Assembly: GCA_002423185.1 (NCBI GenBank)
Contig: DIUX01000001.1
Location: 516,050-580,049 of the forward strand
DNA from: Micavibrio sp. UBA6147
GTDB taxonomy: Bacteria; Pseudomonadota; Alphaproteobacteria; Micavibrionales; UBA1664
DNA length: 64,000 nt
Reading direction: 5' to 3'
The notes beneath the pieces were generated by a model. The model was not told the origin of the DNA, ran no database searches, and was given only the letters and a program-made list of their open reading frames with translations. Position numbers and translations under genes: made by a program. Positions 52,819-61,751 of the stretch are shown here, one piece after another. Every line of letters begins with the position of its first letter. Within the stretch, counting starts at the first letter, position 1.

Positions 52819-55479
52819 ATGCTCGACAAAACTTTCGACCCCGCACAGGTAGAATCCCGCCACTATCAAGAGTGGGAAAAATCAGGCGCTTTCGCCTGTG
52901 ACCCGCAATCGAACAAAGCCCCGTTCACCGTGATGATGCCGCCGCCGAATGTGACGGGGAGCCTTCACATGGGACATGCATTGAACGCGACCTTGCAAGA
53001 CGTTCTGACACGTTTTTACCGCATGAACGGGCGTGACGCATTGTGGCAACCGGGCACCGACCATGCCGGCATCGCCACACAAATGGTCGTGGAGCGCATG
53101 CTGGAGGAAAAAGGCGAAAGCCGTAAAGCCTTGGGGCGCGAAGCCTTCATTGACCGCGTATGGGAGTGGAAGGCCTATTCCGGCGGCACAATCACCAGCC
53201 AATTGCGCAAACTCGGCACATCGCCGGATTGGTCGCGTGAACGTTTCACAATGGATGAAGGCCTGTCGCGCGGCGTGCGCAGGGCGTTTGTGAAACTCTA
53301 TGACGATGGCTTGATTTACCGTGATAAACGGCTCGTCAACTGGGATCCGAAATTCCACACCGCGATTTCTGACCTTGAAGTCGAACAAAAAGAAACCAAA
53401 TCGCATCTGTGGCACATTAATTACCCGATTGAGGGCGAAGAAGCGCGTTTCATCACGGTCGCCACGACCCGCCCCGAAACCATGCTCGGCGATACCGCAA
53501 TTGCGGTGAACCCGTCGGACGAACGCTATAAAGACCTTGTCGGCAAATATGCCGTGTTGCCGATTGGCGGGCGTTTATTACCGATTGTGGCGGATGATTA
53601 TGCCGATCCCGAGCAAGGCAGCGGCGCGGTCAAAATCACCCCCGCGCATGACTTTAACGACTTTGAAGTCGGTAAACGTCATAACCTTGAGATGATCAGC
53701 ATTTTTGACGCCAATGCCTGCGTCAACGATAACGCGCCGGAGGAATATGTCGGGCTCGACCGCTATGCGGCGCGCAAGAAAATTCTGGCCGAACTTGAAA
53801 ACATGGATTTGATCGAACAAGTCGATGACCATGTTTACATGTTGCCATACGGCGACCGCTCCGGCGTTGTGATTGAACCGATGTTGACCGATCAATGGTA
53901 TTGCGATGCCCCGACACTCGCCAAAAAACCGATTGAGGCGGTGGAGAAGGGCGACACAGTCTTCGTCCCCAAACAATGGGAAAACACCTTCTTTTCATGG
54001 ATGCGTGATATTCAGCCATGGTGCATCAGCCGTCAACTCTGGTGGGGACACCAGATTCCGGCATGGTACGGCCCCGATGGCAAAGTTTTCGTTGCGGAAA
54101 CAGAAGACGAAGCCAAAGCCAAGGCCAAAGCCCATTACGGCGACGACACCCGCATTGAACAAGACCCCGATGTGCTGGACACATGGTTTTCATCCGCTTT
54201 ATGGCCGTTTTCAACGCTTGGCTGGCCTGACCAAACGCCGGAACTTGCGAAATACTACCCGGGCGATGTGTTGATCACCGCCTTTGACATCATCTTTTTC
54301 TGGGTGGCGCGGATGATGATGATGGGCATGTATTTCATGGATGATGTGCCGTTCAAAAAAGTCTATATCCACGCCCTTGTGCGCGATGCGAAGGGGCAAA
54401 AAATGTCCAAATCAAAGGGCAATGTCATTGACCCGCTGGATATTACCAAGGATTACGGAGCCGATGCGCTGCGCTTTACCCTGACCGCCATGGCGGCACC
54501 GGGGCGCGATATTCGCCTGTCGGAGAAACGGATCGAGGGATACCGCAATTTCGGCACCAAACTTTGGAACGCCTCGCGCTACTGCGAAATGAATAATTGC
54601 ATCCCGAGTGCCGATTTTGACTATACCGCCGTGACCATGTCCTTGAACAAATGGATCGTTCAACAATTGGCGGACACCTCAACCAAAATCGAACAAGCGC
54701 TCGAAAGCTATCGCTTCAACGACGCCGCCACCGCGATTTATGACTTTGTGTGGAAAACGTTCTGTGATTGGTATCTTGAATTCACCAAGCCTGTTCTAAG
54801 CGGCACTGACGCGGCCTTGGCCGAAGAAACGCGCAAGACAACGGGCTGGGCGCTTCAGGAAATCTACAAACAATTGAACATTTTCATGCCATTCCTGACT
54901 GAGGAACTCTACGAAAAAATCGTGCCGGACGCCGTTAAAGACAGCAAACGCCTGATCGAGGCGAGCTGGCCAGTCTATAAAGGCGCGCTCTTGTCCGACA
55001 CGGATGCGGCGGAGGATGTGACATGGATGATTGATCTGGTCAATGAAATCCGCTCCGTCCGCGCCGATATGCGCGTGCCGCCGGCGGCAACGACGGATTT
55101 GCTCATCAAGGGCGCATCCGACCAAACCAAGGCGCTCATCAATCAATATATGGCGATTATCCGCTTTATGGCGCGGGTTGGGGATATTCGTTTCGCCGAC
55201 ACATTCCCGAAGGGCAGCGTCCAAAGCGTGGTGCGCGAGGCCACAATCGGCCTCCCGATTGCCGATATTATTGATCTGGATCAAGAACGCGACCGCTTGC
55301 GTAAGGAAATCGACCGTTTGCGGCAAGACATTCAAAAAATTGATGGCAAGCTTAAAAACGAGCAATTCATCCAAAACGCGCCGGAAGAGATCATCAGCGA
55401 GCAAAAAGCCCGCCGCGATGAAGCCGAAACCGCGATGAATAAGCTCAGCAACGCCCTGAAACAGCTTGAGGCCGCGTAA
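52819..55479 (+). CDS. valS: Valyl-tRNA synthetase
   Basis: An 886-residue class I aminoacyl-tRNA synthetase. The HIGH-type motif is PPNVTGSLHMGHAL (about 36-49) and the KMSKS loop is GQKMSKSKGNVIDP. The editing domain (CP1) and the anticodon-binding domain lie at expected places. The C-terminal tRNA-binding coiled coil (about 820-885, LDQERDRLRKEIDRLRQDI) is complete. Normal length. Confidence 0.98.
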   Translation: MLDKTFDPAQVESRHYQEWEKSGAFACDPQSNKAPFTVMMPPPNVTGSLHMGHALNATLQDVLTRFYRMNGRDALWQPGTDHAGIATQMVVERMLEEKGESRKALGREAFIDRVWEWKAYSGGTITSQLRKLGTSPDWSRERFTMDEGLSRGVRRAFVKLYDDGLIYRDKRLVNWDPKFHTAISDLEVEQKETKSHLWHINYPIEGEEARFITVATTRPETMLGDTAIAVNPSDERYKDLVGKYAVLPIGGRLLPIVADDYADPEQGSGAVKITPAHDFNDFEVGKRHNLEMISIFDANACVNDNAPEEYVGLDRYAARKKILAELENMDLIEQVDDHVYMLPYGDRSGVVIEPMLTDQWYCDAPTLAKKPIEAVEKGDTVFVPKQWENTFFSWMRDIQPWCISRQLWWGHQIPAWYGPDGKVFVAETEDEAKAKAKAHYGDDTRIEQDPDVLDTWFSSALWPFSTLGWPDQTPELAKYYPGDVLITAFDIIFFWVARMMMMGMYFMDDVPFKKVYIHALVRDAKGQKMSKSKGNVIDPLDITKDYGADALRFTLTAMAAPGRDIRLSEKRIEGYRNFGTKLWNASRYCEMNNCIPSADFDYTAVTMSLNKWIVQQLADTSTKIEQALESYRFNDAATAIYDFVWKTFCDWYLEFTKPVLSGTDAALAEETRKTTGWALQEIYKQLNIFMPFLTEELYEKIVPDAVKDSKRLIEASWPVYKGALLSDTDAAEDVTWMIDLVNEIRSVRADMRVPPAATTDLLIKGASDQTKALINQYMAIIRFMARVGDIRFADTFPKGSVQSVVREATIGLPIADIIDLDQERDRLRKEIDRLRQDIQKIDGKLKNEQFIQNAPEEIISEQKARRDEAETAMNKLSNALKQLEAA

Positions 55480-55510
55480 GCCTGCAAACCGCGCTTTTCA
55501 TATTCTCAGT

Positions 55511-55539
55511 GCAGTGCCTATGAAAAAAATAGGCACTGC
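55511..55539 (+). terminator. Hairpin after valS
   Basis: GCAGTGCCTAT (55511-55521) pairs perfectly with ATAGGCACTGC (55529-55539) around a GAAAAAA loop. There is no T-run on the plus strand, so a terminator is only probable. Confidence 0.45.
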
Positions 55540-55705
55540 ATATGTTTGTATGCTATGACGCTGTTCAAATATGTGTAAAAGCCTTGAGAATGCGTGCATG
55601 CCGGTGGATATTCGCTCACCGCGGGTTGACGATATGAACAGACCTGATTTACGGTTGTAATTTTATATGACTTACAACATGTTTTTAAATCAGGAAGGAA
55701 ATATT

Positions 55706-56059
55706 ATGACGACATCATTTGAACAACTGAAAACCGGACAAAACCTTGTTCAGGCCTTTGAACAAGCCAGTGGATTGCGGATCAGCTTTCCGAACATTTC
55801 GGTTCAGGAAAACAACGGCAGTGAAGAATTCGTCATTCTCACCGGCGGCGCTTATTCCGAAATGGATGCCTCCGCAGACGCCTATGACAAAGGCATGAAA
55901 GCCTTGCACAACGCGGCGCAAGAACTGAACAAACAATTCGGCCAATGCTGTGAAGTCAAGGAACAGGACAATGGCGTGCCGCTCACGATCCGCATTGACG
56001 CGGGGCACATCGAAAGAGCCGCAGACTTCATCAAACAAACTTTTAAACCCAATCGTTAA
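55706..56059 (+). CDS. Hypothetical small soluble protein
   Basis: A 117-residue protein that I do not recognise. It is alpha/beta, including LVQAFEQASGLRISFPNISV, EEFVILTGGAYSEMDASA and LTIRIDAGHIERAADFIKQT. I chose the ATG at 55706 because AGGAAGGA precedes it by 7 nt; 13 further codons upstream are open. It lies 22 bp before the U32 gene and may be cotranscribed with it. Confidence 0.7.
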   Translation: MTTSFEQLKTGQNLVQAFEQASGLRISFPNISVQENNGSEEFVILTGGAYSEMDASADAYDKGMKALHNAAQELNKQFGQCCEVKEQDNGVPLTIRIDAGHIERAADFIKQTFKPNR

Positions 56060-56081
56060 ACCATAGGAACCATAAACCGCT

Positions 56082-57740
56082 ATGTCCGCAAACACCGCTG
56101 TTAAACAACCACGCCGTTCTGAACTCCTCATGCCTGCGGGCTCTTTGGAGAAGCTCAAAATAGCGGTGTTGTATGGCGCGGATGCGATCTATATGGGCAC
56201 GCCTGATATGTCGCTGCGGACAAAGTCGGACTTTACGCTGGAACAAGTGGTGGAGGGCATTGAATTCGCCCATCAACATGGCAAACGCGTATATTTGACC
56301 CTCAACTTGTTCACGCATAACAAGGACATTGAAAAACTATCCGAATATGTGGAAACAGTCCGCAAAGTCAAACCCGACGGGGTCATCATTGCTGACCCCG
56401 CGGTGTTTACCTATGTCAAGGAACGTGCGCCTGAGCTTGAACTCCATGTGTCGACACAGGCGAATGTGTGTTCATGGCTGTCGGTGGATTTTTGGCAAAA
56501 ACAAGGGGCATCGCTGGTTGTGATGGCGCGTGAAGTGTCTTACAGCGAACTCGCCGAAATCCGCGAAAAATGTCCGGACATCAAACTGGAGACCTTTGTT
56601 CACGGCGCCATGTGTATGACCTATTCAGGGCGGTGTTTGCTGTCGAATTTTATGGCCGAACGCGGCGCGAACCAAGGCAATTGCGCCAATTCTTGCCGCT
56701 GGAAATACAAACTCCACCTGCAATTGAAGGACGGCACGGTTGAGGAACTCGCCCTGTCCGAAGAAAACCTCAAACTGTTTAACTACCTGTTGGAGGAAGA
56801 CTTCCGCCCCGGCGAATTACTCCCCTTCGAAGAGGATGAGCGCGGCTCCTATATCCTCAATTCCAAGGATTTATGCCTGTTGCCGAAGCTCGACGACTAT
56901 TTGAAGATCGGTGTTGATTCCTTAAAAGTCGAAGGACGCGGCAAGAGTTTATACTACGTTGCCGTTGTCGCCCGCGCCTATCGCATGGCCATTGATGATT
57001 ATTACCGCGACCCCGAAAACTGGGATCCCGCGCCCTATATGGCCGAATTGGAAACCGTTGCCAGTCGTGGCTATTCACTCGCCTTCCACGATGGACGATT
57101 GACCAATTACGCCCATAACTATGAAAACACCCAAACACTCGCGGAGTGGATTTTTGCGGGAATCATCGAGGAAGTCCGCGATGATTCTTTCATCATGCTG
57201 GTCAAAAACCGCTTGGATGCGGGCGATGTTCTGGAATTCGTGCCGCCGAACAGCAGTGATATTTTATCCCTGCGCCTGTATGAATTTGAAGACGCCAAAA
57301 CGGGCATGACGGCAGAGATTGTCAACCCCGGCCTGCAAACCCGTATCCGCGTACCATTCAGCCTGTTTGACCAGATCAAAGACAAGGCCGTGCTTAAAAC
57401 CAATTTCACACCACATTCCGTTGTGCGTAAGGAAATGCCGTTGACCGAAGAACAATGGGCGCGGTTGAAGATGGATCGCACCACACTGAACCTTGAACAA
57501 GGCATCGGGCGCGAAGCCGCGTATGAAGAGCGCAAAGTTGCCCTTCAACACGCGGTGGAGGAGGGGCTCATGGATCGCCGTATGAAGTCACCGCGCCTTG
57601 GAACGCAAGGATGCTGTGGTCGCGGCTGTAACGGCTGTTTGGTGTTTTGGAACGCGCCGGAATACGCCAAAGCGCGTGAGCTTCTGTCCAAAAAGAAAAT
57701 GGGTGAGATGTTTGACCGTGACATGCGCGAGGCGGTCTGA
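56082..57740 (+). CDS. U32-family (TrhP/YegQ-like) protein
   Basis: A 552-residue protein of the family named peptidase U32, whose characterised members include tRNA- and ubiquinone-hydroxylating Fe-S proteins. The signature is ETFVHGAMCMTYSGRCLLSN, with cysteines at about 178, 185, 201 and 205 as candidate 4Fe-4S ligands. It is about 100 residues longer than YegQ. The extra C-terminal part has a second Cys cluster, GCCGRGCNGCLVFW. tRNA U34 hydroxylation is the most likely role, but is not proved. Confidence 0.85.
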   Translation: MSANTAVKQPRRSELLMPAGSLEKLKIAVLYGADAIYMGTPDMSLRTKSDFTLEQVVEGIEFAHQHGKRVYLTLNLFTHNKDIEKLSEYVETVRKVKPDGVIIADPAVFTYVKERAPELELHVSTQANVCSWLSVDFWQKQGASLVVMAREVSYSELAEIREKCPDIKLETFVHGAMCMTYSGRCLLSNFMAERGANQGNCANSCRWKYKLHLQLKDGTVEELALSEENLKLFNYLLEEDFRPGELLPFEEDERGSYILNSKDLCLLPKLDDYLKIGVDSLKVEGRGKSLYYVAVVARAYRMAIDDYYRDPENWDPAPYMAELETVASRGYSLAFHDGRLTNYAHNYENTQTLAEWIFAGIIEEVRDDSFIMLVKNRLDAGDVLEFVPPNSSDILSLRLYEFEDAKTGMTAEIVNPGLQTRIRVPFSLFDQIKDKAVLKTNFTPHSVVRKEMPLTEEQWARLKMDRTTLNLEQGIGREAAYEERKVALQHAVEEGLMDRRMKSPRLGTQGCCGRGCNGCLVFWNAPEYAKARELLSKKKMGEMFDRDMREAV

Positions 57741-57821
57741 CCTGCCCCGCTCCGCCGCATGATTGGACGCAATAAAGGGTCATTTGAGCCCTCATGACCT
57801 CTAAATAGGCAACACCCATAA

Positions 57822-57852
57822 AAAAACCGGCTCATCGCCGGCTTTCATTTTT
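57822..57852. terminator. Bidirectional terminator between convergent genes
   Basis: AACCGGC and GCCGGCTT form a short GC stem, with A-runs on the left and T-runs on the right, so it can work for the U32 gene (+) and the secreted-peptide gene (-). Confidence 0.75.
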
Positions 57853-57874
57853 TACTTTAATATATCGCTGTAAG

Positions 57875-58150
57875 CTATTGAACTGCCGGTGATTGTCCGG
57901 AGCAAAATGGCGGACGACTGGCGAGGTAGCCCGCATCAAGCGAGTTATCGCGGCGGGCGCAATAGGACACCTCACCGGTCACTGTATTGACGCGCCAGAC
58001 AAACTGACCGCCATCACTGGCAACCATGTATCCTGCGCTGCGGCCTTGGCTAACCGCCGGTTTGGCGAATGACCCGATTGTAAGGGCAAGGCACAAAACC
58101 ATTGCGCTGAGCAAAAACGCTTTTGGCCAATTAAGTTTCATTGTTTTCAT
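57875..58150 (-). CDS. Small secreted protein, tandem paralogue B
   Basis: A 91-residue protein with a signal peptide (cleavage near VSQ, residue ~35). The mature part reads GRSAGYMVASDGGQFVWRVNTVTGEVSYC and ends PFCSGQSPAVQ, with two cysteines. I chose the ATG at 58150, preceded by AAGGAA; the first 19 codons upstream look unlike a signal peptide. It is highly similar to the next gene upstream. Function unknown; it is probably periplasmic. Confidence 0.75.
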   Translation of the reverse strand: MKTMKLNWPKAFLLSAMVLCLALTIGSFAKPAVSQGRSAGYMVASDGGQFVWRVNTVTGEVSYCARRDNSLDAGYLASRPPFCSGQSPAVQ

Positions 58151-58176
58151 GGGGATGTTTCCTTGTGAACGCAGCG

Positions 58177-58443
58177 TTATTGTACAGCCGGCGACTGAGC
58201 CGAACAATAGGGCGGGCGACCGGCAATATAGGCCTCGTCAAGCGAGTTATCGCGGCGCACGCAATAGGACACCTGACCGCTGACCGTATTGACGCGCCAA
58301 GCAAACTGGTTGCCGTTACTGGCGATCATGTATCCTGCGCTGCGGCCTTGGCCAACGGCGGGCGGGGTGAGAGAACCGGCAATAATCAACGCCGATGCAA
58401 CAATGCAAAGACCAAGAAAAACCTTGGGGCCATCAATACGCAT
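58177..58443 (-). CDS. Small secreted protein, tandem paralogue A
   Basis: An 88-residue protein with a signal peptide. The mature region GRSAGYMIASNGNQFAWRVNTV, then VSYCVRRDNSLDEAYIAGRPPYC, matches paralogue B closely. A strong SD (AGAAGGAG) precedes the ATG. The pair is a tandem duplication, 26 bp apart, transcribed together. Confidence 0.78.
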   Translation of the reverse strand: MRIDGPKVFLGLCIVASALIIAGSLTPPAVGQGRSAGYMIASNGNQFAWRVNTVSGQVSYCVRRDNSLDEAYIAGRPPYCSAQSPAVQ

Positions 58444-58470
58444 AATAGTCTCCTTCTGTAGCTAAAGCTA

Positions 58471-58500
58471 AAATCCGGCTAGAAAACCCCAGCCGGATTT
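58471..58500 (-). terminator. Terminator of rpmE
   Basis: AAATCCGGCT (58471-58480) pairs perfectly with AGCCGGATTT (58491-58500), 10-nt loop. It lies between the rpmE stop at 58533 and the next gene's start at 58443. Confidence 0.7.
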
Positions 58501-58532
58501 GTGAAACGTGTCTTCCACAGGCTGTGCGTTCT

Positions 58533-58778
58533 CTACTTCTGAGACTCTGCAAGACCCAAATTGCCGCCGAAACTGCCGAAGCGCTTTTCGAATTTGGACA
58601 ATTGGCCTTTTTCAACCACTTTACCAGTGCCGCCTTGCCATGCAGGGTGCGTTTTCGGGTCAACGTCCAATTTCAAGACATCGCCCTCTTTGCCCCATGT
58701 GGAACGGGTTTCATACTCAACACCATCTGTCATCACGATCTTGATCATGTGGTAGTCTGGATGGATATCTGCTTTCAT
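58533..58778 (-). CDS. rpmE: 50S ribosomal protein L31
   Basis: An 81-residue bL31. It starts MKADIHPDYHMIKIVMTDG and includes YETRSTWGKEGDVLKLDVDPKTHPAWQGG, typical of alphaproteobacteria. The zinc-binding cysteines of the C+ form are absent, so it is the zinc-independent form. The ATG at 58778 is preceded by AAAGGAG; the frame opens 9 nt earlier with a TTG. Confidence 0.95.
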   Translation of the reverse strand: MKADIHPDYHMIKIVMTDGVEYETRSTWGKEGDVLKLDVDPKTHPAWQGGTGKVVEKGQLSKFEKRFGSFGGNLGLAESQK

Positions 58779-58867
58779 TATTCTCAAGCTCCTTTTGAAA
58801 CGAAAGGTCTATGTAATGGATACCGCCCGTAAAATCAAGTGTTTTATGGTACGGACGGTAAAAATAC

Positions 58868-59800
58868 TTACGCTATGTCGCCTTTATAGATTTTCATGAT
58901 GTTTTGAAGCATTTCCAAAGCCTCCGCGCGGGGGCGTTGGAAACTGTTGCGGCCGATGATCGAGCCTTGCCCGCCGCCGTCACGAATGGCGCGCGTATCG
59001 TCATAAACCGCATTTTCGCCCTTGGTATTGCCGCCGGAGAACACAACAATCCGCCGCCCGTTAAAACATGATTTAACAACATCGGCAACGCCATCGGCCT
59101 GTGTTTTGTTCGGAATTTTGTTGGATTCGTAGGCTTTTTTGGCTTCCGGTTGCTCTAGATGCGTTGTCGGCAATTTAACCTTGATGATATGTGCGCCGAG
59201 CAAACACGCCATATGCGCCCCATAGGAAACAACGTCCAAAGCCGTTTCCCCATCCTTTGACACATCGCCGCCGCGCGGGTAAGACCACAATACAGTCGCA
59301 ATGCCGTATTCTTTGGCTTCGCGGCAGAGTTCGGTGATTTCCTCATACATGTCGAACATGTCGTCCGAGCCAGGGTAAATGGTGAAGCCAATCGCATCAC
59401 AGCCAAGGCGCAGCGCGTCTTTGACGGAGGCCGTGACGGCTTGATTCGGGTCGCTTTTCTTGCGCGAGAGGGAGTTCGCGCTGTTCATCTTCAAAATCAG
59501 CGGCACTTGCCCCGCGAATGTATCGGCACCGGCCTCCAGCGAACCCAGCGGCGCGGCATAGGCACTGCACCCTGAATCAACGGCGAGTTGGTAATGATAA
59601 TGCGGGTCATAGGCATCGGGGTTCATTGCAAAGCTGCGCGCCGGCCCATGTTCAAAGCCTTGATCCACCGGCAAAATAACCATTTTACCCGTTCCGCCGA
59701 GCGTCCCGTGCATAAGCATACGGGCAATCGAGGCCTTTGTGCCCGGATTGTCGGATTCGTACCAAGACAGGATGTTACGGACGGTGTTGGTCATAGCCAT
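58868..59800 (-). CDS. Class I fructose-bisphosphate aldolase (DhnA type)
   Basis: A 310-residue Schiff-base aldolase that cleaves fructose 1,6-bisphosphate. Features are VILPVDQGFEHGP, the Lys-containing strand AHIIKVKLP for the substrate imine, and the phosphate-binding IVVFSGGNTKG and GGGQGSIIGRNSF. GGAG lies 8 nt before the ATG. It belongs to a glycolytic neighbourhood with gap and transketolase. A strong terminator upstream makes it an independent unit. Confidence 0.92.
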   Translation of the reverse strand: MAMTNTVRNILSWYESDNPGTKASIARMLMHGTLGGTGKMVILPVDQGFEHGPARSFAMNPDAYDPHYHYQLAVDSGCSAYAAPLGSLEAGADTFAGQVPLILKMNSANSLSRKKSDPNQAVTASVKDALRLGCDAIGFTIYPGSDDMFDMYEEITELCREAKEYGIATVLWSYPRGGDVSKDGETALDVVSYGAHMACLLGAHIIKVKLPTTHLEQPEAKKAYESNKIPNKTQADGVADVVKSCFNGRRIVVFSGGNTKGENAVYDDTRAIRDGGGQGSIIGRNSFQRPRAEALEMLQNIMKIYKGDIA

Positions 59801-59849
59801 GGGAAATTCTCCACTCTCTTTACAGGTCTGTTATTGTGGCAAGAGTGTC

Positions 59850-59880
59850 GAAAAAAAGGGCTTGAATGTCAAGCCCTTGA
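59850..59880 (-). terminator. Strong terminator upstream of the aldolase gene
   Basis: On the minus strand AAGGGCTTGA (59869-59878) pairs with TCAAGCCCTT (59856-59865), 3-nt loop, followed by T7. It ends transcripts from the winged-helix gene. Confidence 0.8.
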
Positions 59881-59932
59881 ACACCGCGATAAAAACACCG
59901 GTATAATAATACCGAGATAATAACGCGCTAAC

Positions 59933-60109
59933 CTATCGGAAACGTCTATGGGAAAAGGGGTCGCGAAGGCGGCTTGCAACAAAGCTGCGGCGCGTGTCGC
60001 GAAGGGTTTGAGCGGCCTGATCCTCAACGGCCATAAGAACGGCGGTCACACCCGAGATGACATTGTGACCAGCAGTTGTAAGAGCCATTTGTGAACCGTT
60101 ATTAGCCAT
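59933..60109 (-). CDS. Possible small protein overlapping the winged-helix gene
   Basis: A 58-residue frame beginning MANNGSQMALTTAGHNVISG and ending with a basic tail (RLRDPFSHRRFR). The ATG overlaps the stop of the upstream regulator (the ATGGCTAA overlap), which suggests reinitiation. A GAAGGA lies about 17 nt upstream. No family is recognised, so it may not be real. Confidence 0.4.
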   Translation of the reverse strand: MANNGSQMALTTAGHNVISGVTAVLMAVEDQAAQTLRDTRRSFVASRLRDPFSHRRFR

Positions 60110-60638
60110 TTTTCTCAATCAATCCTTCTTCGATAAGGGCCTGTATCGCGCGATTATCCGTGGATGCAGGGCCGTTATACAAATTACGCAAAACATCGTT
60201 TCTCGATGCACTCCCATCTTGGCCGACGGTCAATAAGACTTTGGCGTCCCGTAATGTCGGCTTATGTTGGGTAAACCCCTTTATAAAGGCTTGAATAAAA
60301 TTTTGCAAGTATTCATGTGAATTATTGAAATAATAAAGCGCCTGATCCACATGTTTCTTGGAATAGGCGGTAATGCGCAAATGGTTTTCACGCGCGTCAT
60401 TGGGGCTGAAATGCTTGGTGACACACCCATAATTGACGAGCCAGTCAACATTGCGCGCCGCGGATGATTTATCAAGGTCAAGCCGCGCAATAATCTCGGC
60501 CTGTGTGGTGTCGGGGTGGTGGTCAATGTCAATCAGGGTTTGAATCCGGCCAAGGGACACGGACGGTTCGCCCACGGCATCGACCAAATGGTCAATAATG
60601 CGGGCGGCATCGCCAATTTTTGCGTGCTGGTCGCTCAT
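60102..60638 (-). CDS. MarR-like regulator with two winged-helix domains
   Basis: A 178-residue protein. A MarR-like winged helix at about 28-90 contains TLIDIDHHPDTTQAEIIARL and SSAARNVDWLVNYGCV. A second helix-turn-helix segment lies at about 128-176 (LRDAKVLLTVGQDGSASRNDV, STDNRAIQALIEEGLIEK). The repeated fold suggests a fused pair. It may regulate nearby metabolic genes, but the targets are unknown. Confidence 0.72.
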   Translation of the reverse strand: MSDQHAKIGDAARIIDHLVDAVGEPSVSLGRIQTLIDIDHHPDTTQAEIIARLDLDKSSAARNVDWLVNYGCVTKHFSPNDARENHLRITAYSKKHVDQALYYFNNSHEYLQNFIQAFIKGFTQHKPTLRDAKVLLTVGQDGSASRNDVLRNLYNGPASTDNRAIQALIEEGLIEKNG

Positions 60639-60740
60639 GAATACACATCCTCTATTCGAAGCCGTTTGCGGTTGCTGTCCACTCCCTTATGGCGGGTTCA
60701 GGACAGGCAAGGCCACTGATTTTATGCGTTTATTTTGCGG

Positions 60741-61724
60741 CTACGCAACAATATTTACACCATTATTGCCAAAAGCGCCACTTATTCCGCTCAAGCTTGC
60801 CGTCAAAGCTTGTGATGTGGCATAGCGCAGCGCGGCAAGAGCCGTCTTATTGCCCTGTTCTCGATTTTCTTCGCTGTTTTGCTCTTCGATCGGGGGTTTT
60901 AGGGCGCTGACGGCGTCCGGATCTTCATTTTGTTGAACGGCAAAGACGGATTTGGCGCCGTCTTCCTCTATGCTCTGTTCTTGCAATTCGCGCTTTTCAA
61001 TTTGTGCTTGAAGGCGGATTTGGCGTGCGCTTTGCGCCACTTGTTTGTCTTGGGAGGAGGGCTCCGCCGGTGCCAAGGCCGCACGAATGACAATGTCCAT
61101 CTTGCGGATTGTGGCATCGGGGTTGTTGGCAATGGGGGACACATCAATCGGAACTTCGCCGCCGATCGCATAGCGTTTGCCGTCTGGGCCCGTTGTGTAT
61201 TCATATTGCGGTTGCCCCGCATAGGGCCCGCCGACGGTTGCGTGTGCCTGTTCATGGGCTTTGATCTCTTGATCTGTGGCCTTCAGATCATCAACGACTT
61301 TTTGCTCTTCTTCGGTGAGTTCTTGAGAATCCTCAGGGGTGGAGGATGTTTGTGCCGGTGTGCTGGCCGAAGTACCAGTTGAAGCACCACCTTCTGGCTG
61401 AGCGGGTGTTGATTCTGATTTGTCCTGATCCGGCTCTGAAGTGTCTGGTTTTGGCGCATTGGCGCCTTGAGGCTGTGACGATGCTGATTGTATCGAGGCC
61501 AAATGCACCGCCGTTGCCGCAGAAAGACTGGCCTGAAGCAACCCCTGTATAAGATTTGCGGGGTCGAGAGCCGTTTGCGATACAGGGTCTTTTGTGGGAG
61601 CAGGGGAGGACGCGGACGCATAACCATTGCCCCCGCCCGTGCCAAAGCGTTCCGCCGATGATAATCGGCTGGCTTGCGCGGTGGCGGGGGAAGAATACGA
61701 AACTGTTCCCGTAATATTGCTCAT
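60741..61724 (-). CDS. SprA-like putative metalloprotease (CJM1_0395 family)
   Basis: A 327-residue protein. A Ser/Thr/Pro/Gln-rich disordered first half (about 1-145) leads to a conserved domain (about 150-250). That domain includes EIKAHEQAHATVGGPYAG, where HEQAH resembles a zinc-binding HExxH motif, and RYAIGGEVPIDVSP. The family is described as putative metalloproteases. The C-terminal part is helical. No signal peptide is seen. Confidence 0.8.
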   Translation of the reverse strand: MSNITGTVSYSSPATAQASRLSSAERFGTGGGNGYASASSPAPTKDPVSQTALDPANLIQGLLQASLSAATAVHLASIQSASSQPQGANAPKPDTSEPDQDKSESTPAQPEGGASTGTSASTPAQTSSTPEDSQELTEEEQKVVDDLKATDQEIKAHEQAHATVGGPYAGQPQYEYTTGPDGKRYAIGGEVPIDVSPIANNPDATIRKMDIVIRAALAPAEPSSQDKQVAQSARQIRLQAQIEKRELQEQSIEEDGAKSVFAVQQNEDPDAVSALKPPIEEQNSEENREQGNKTALAALRYATSQALTASLSGISGAFGNNGVNIVA

Positions 61725-61751
61725 GGTTTATTCTACCATGGCGAAGGGGGC

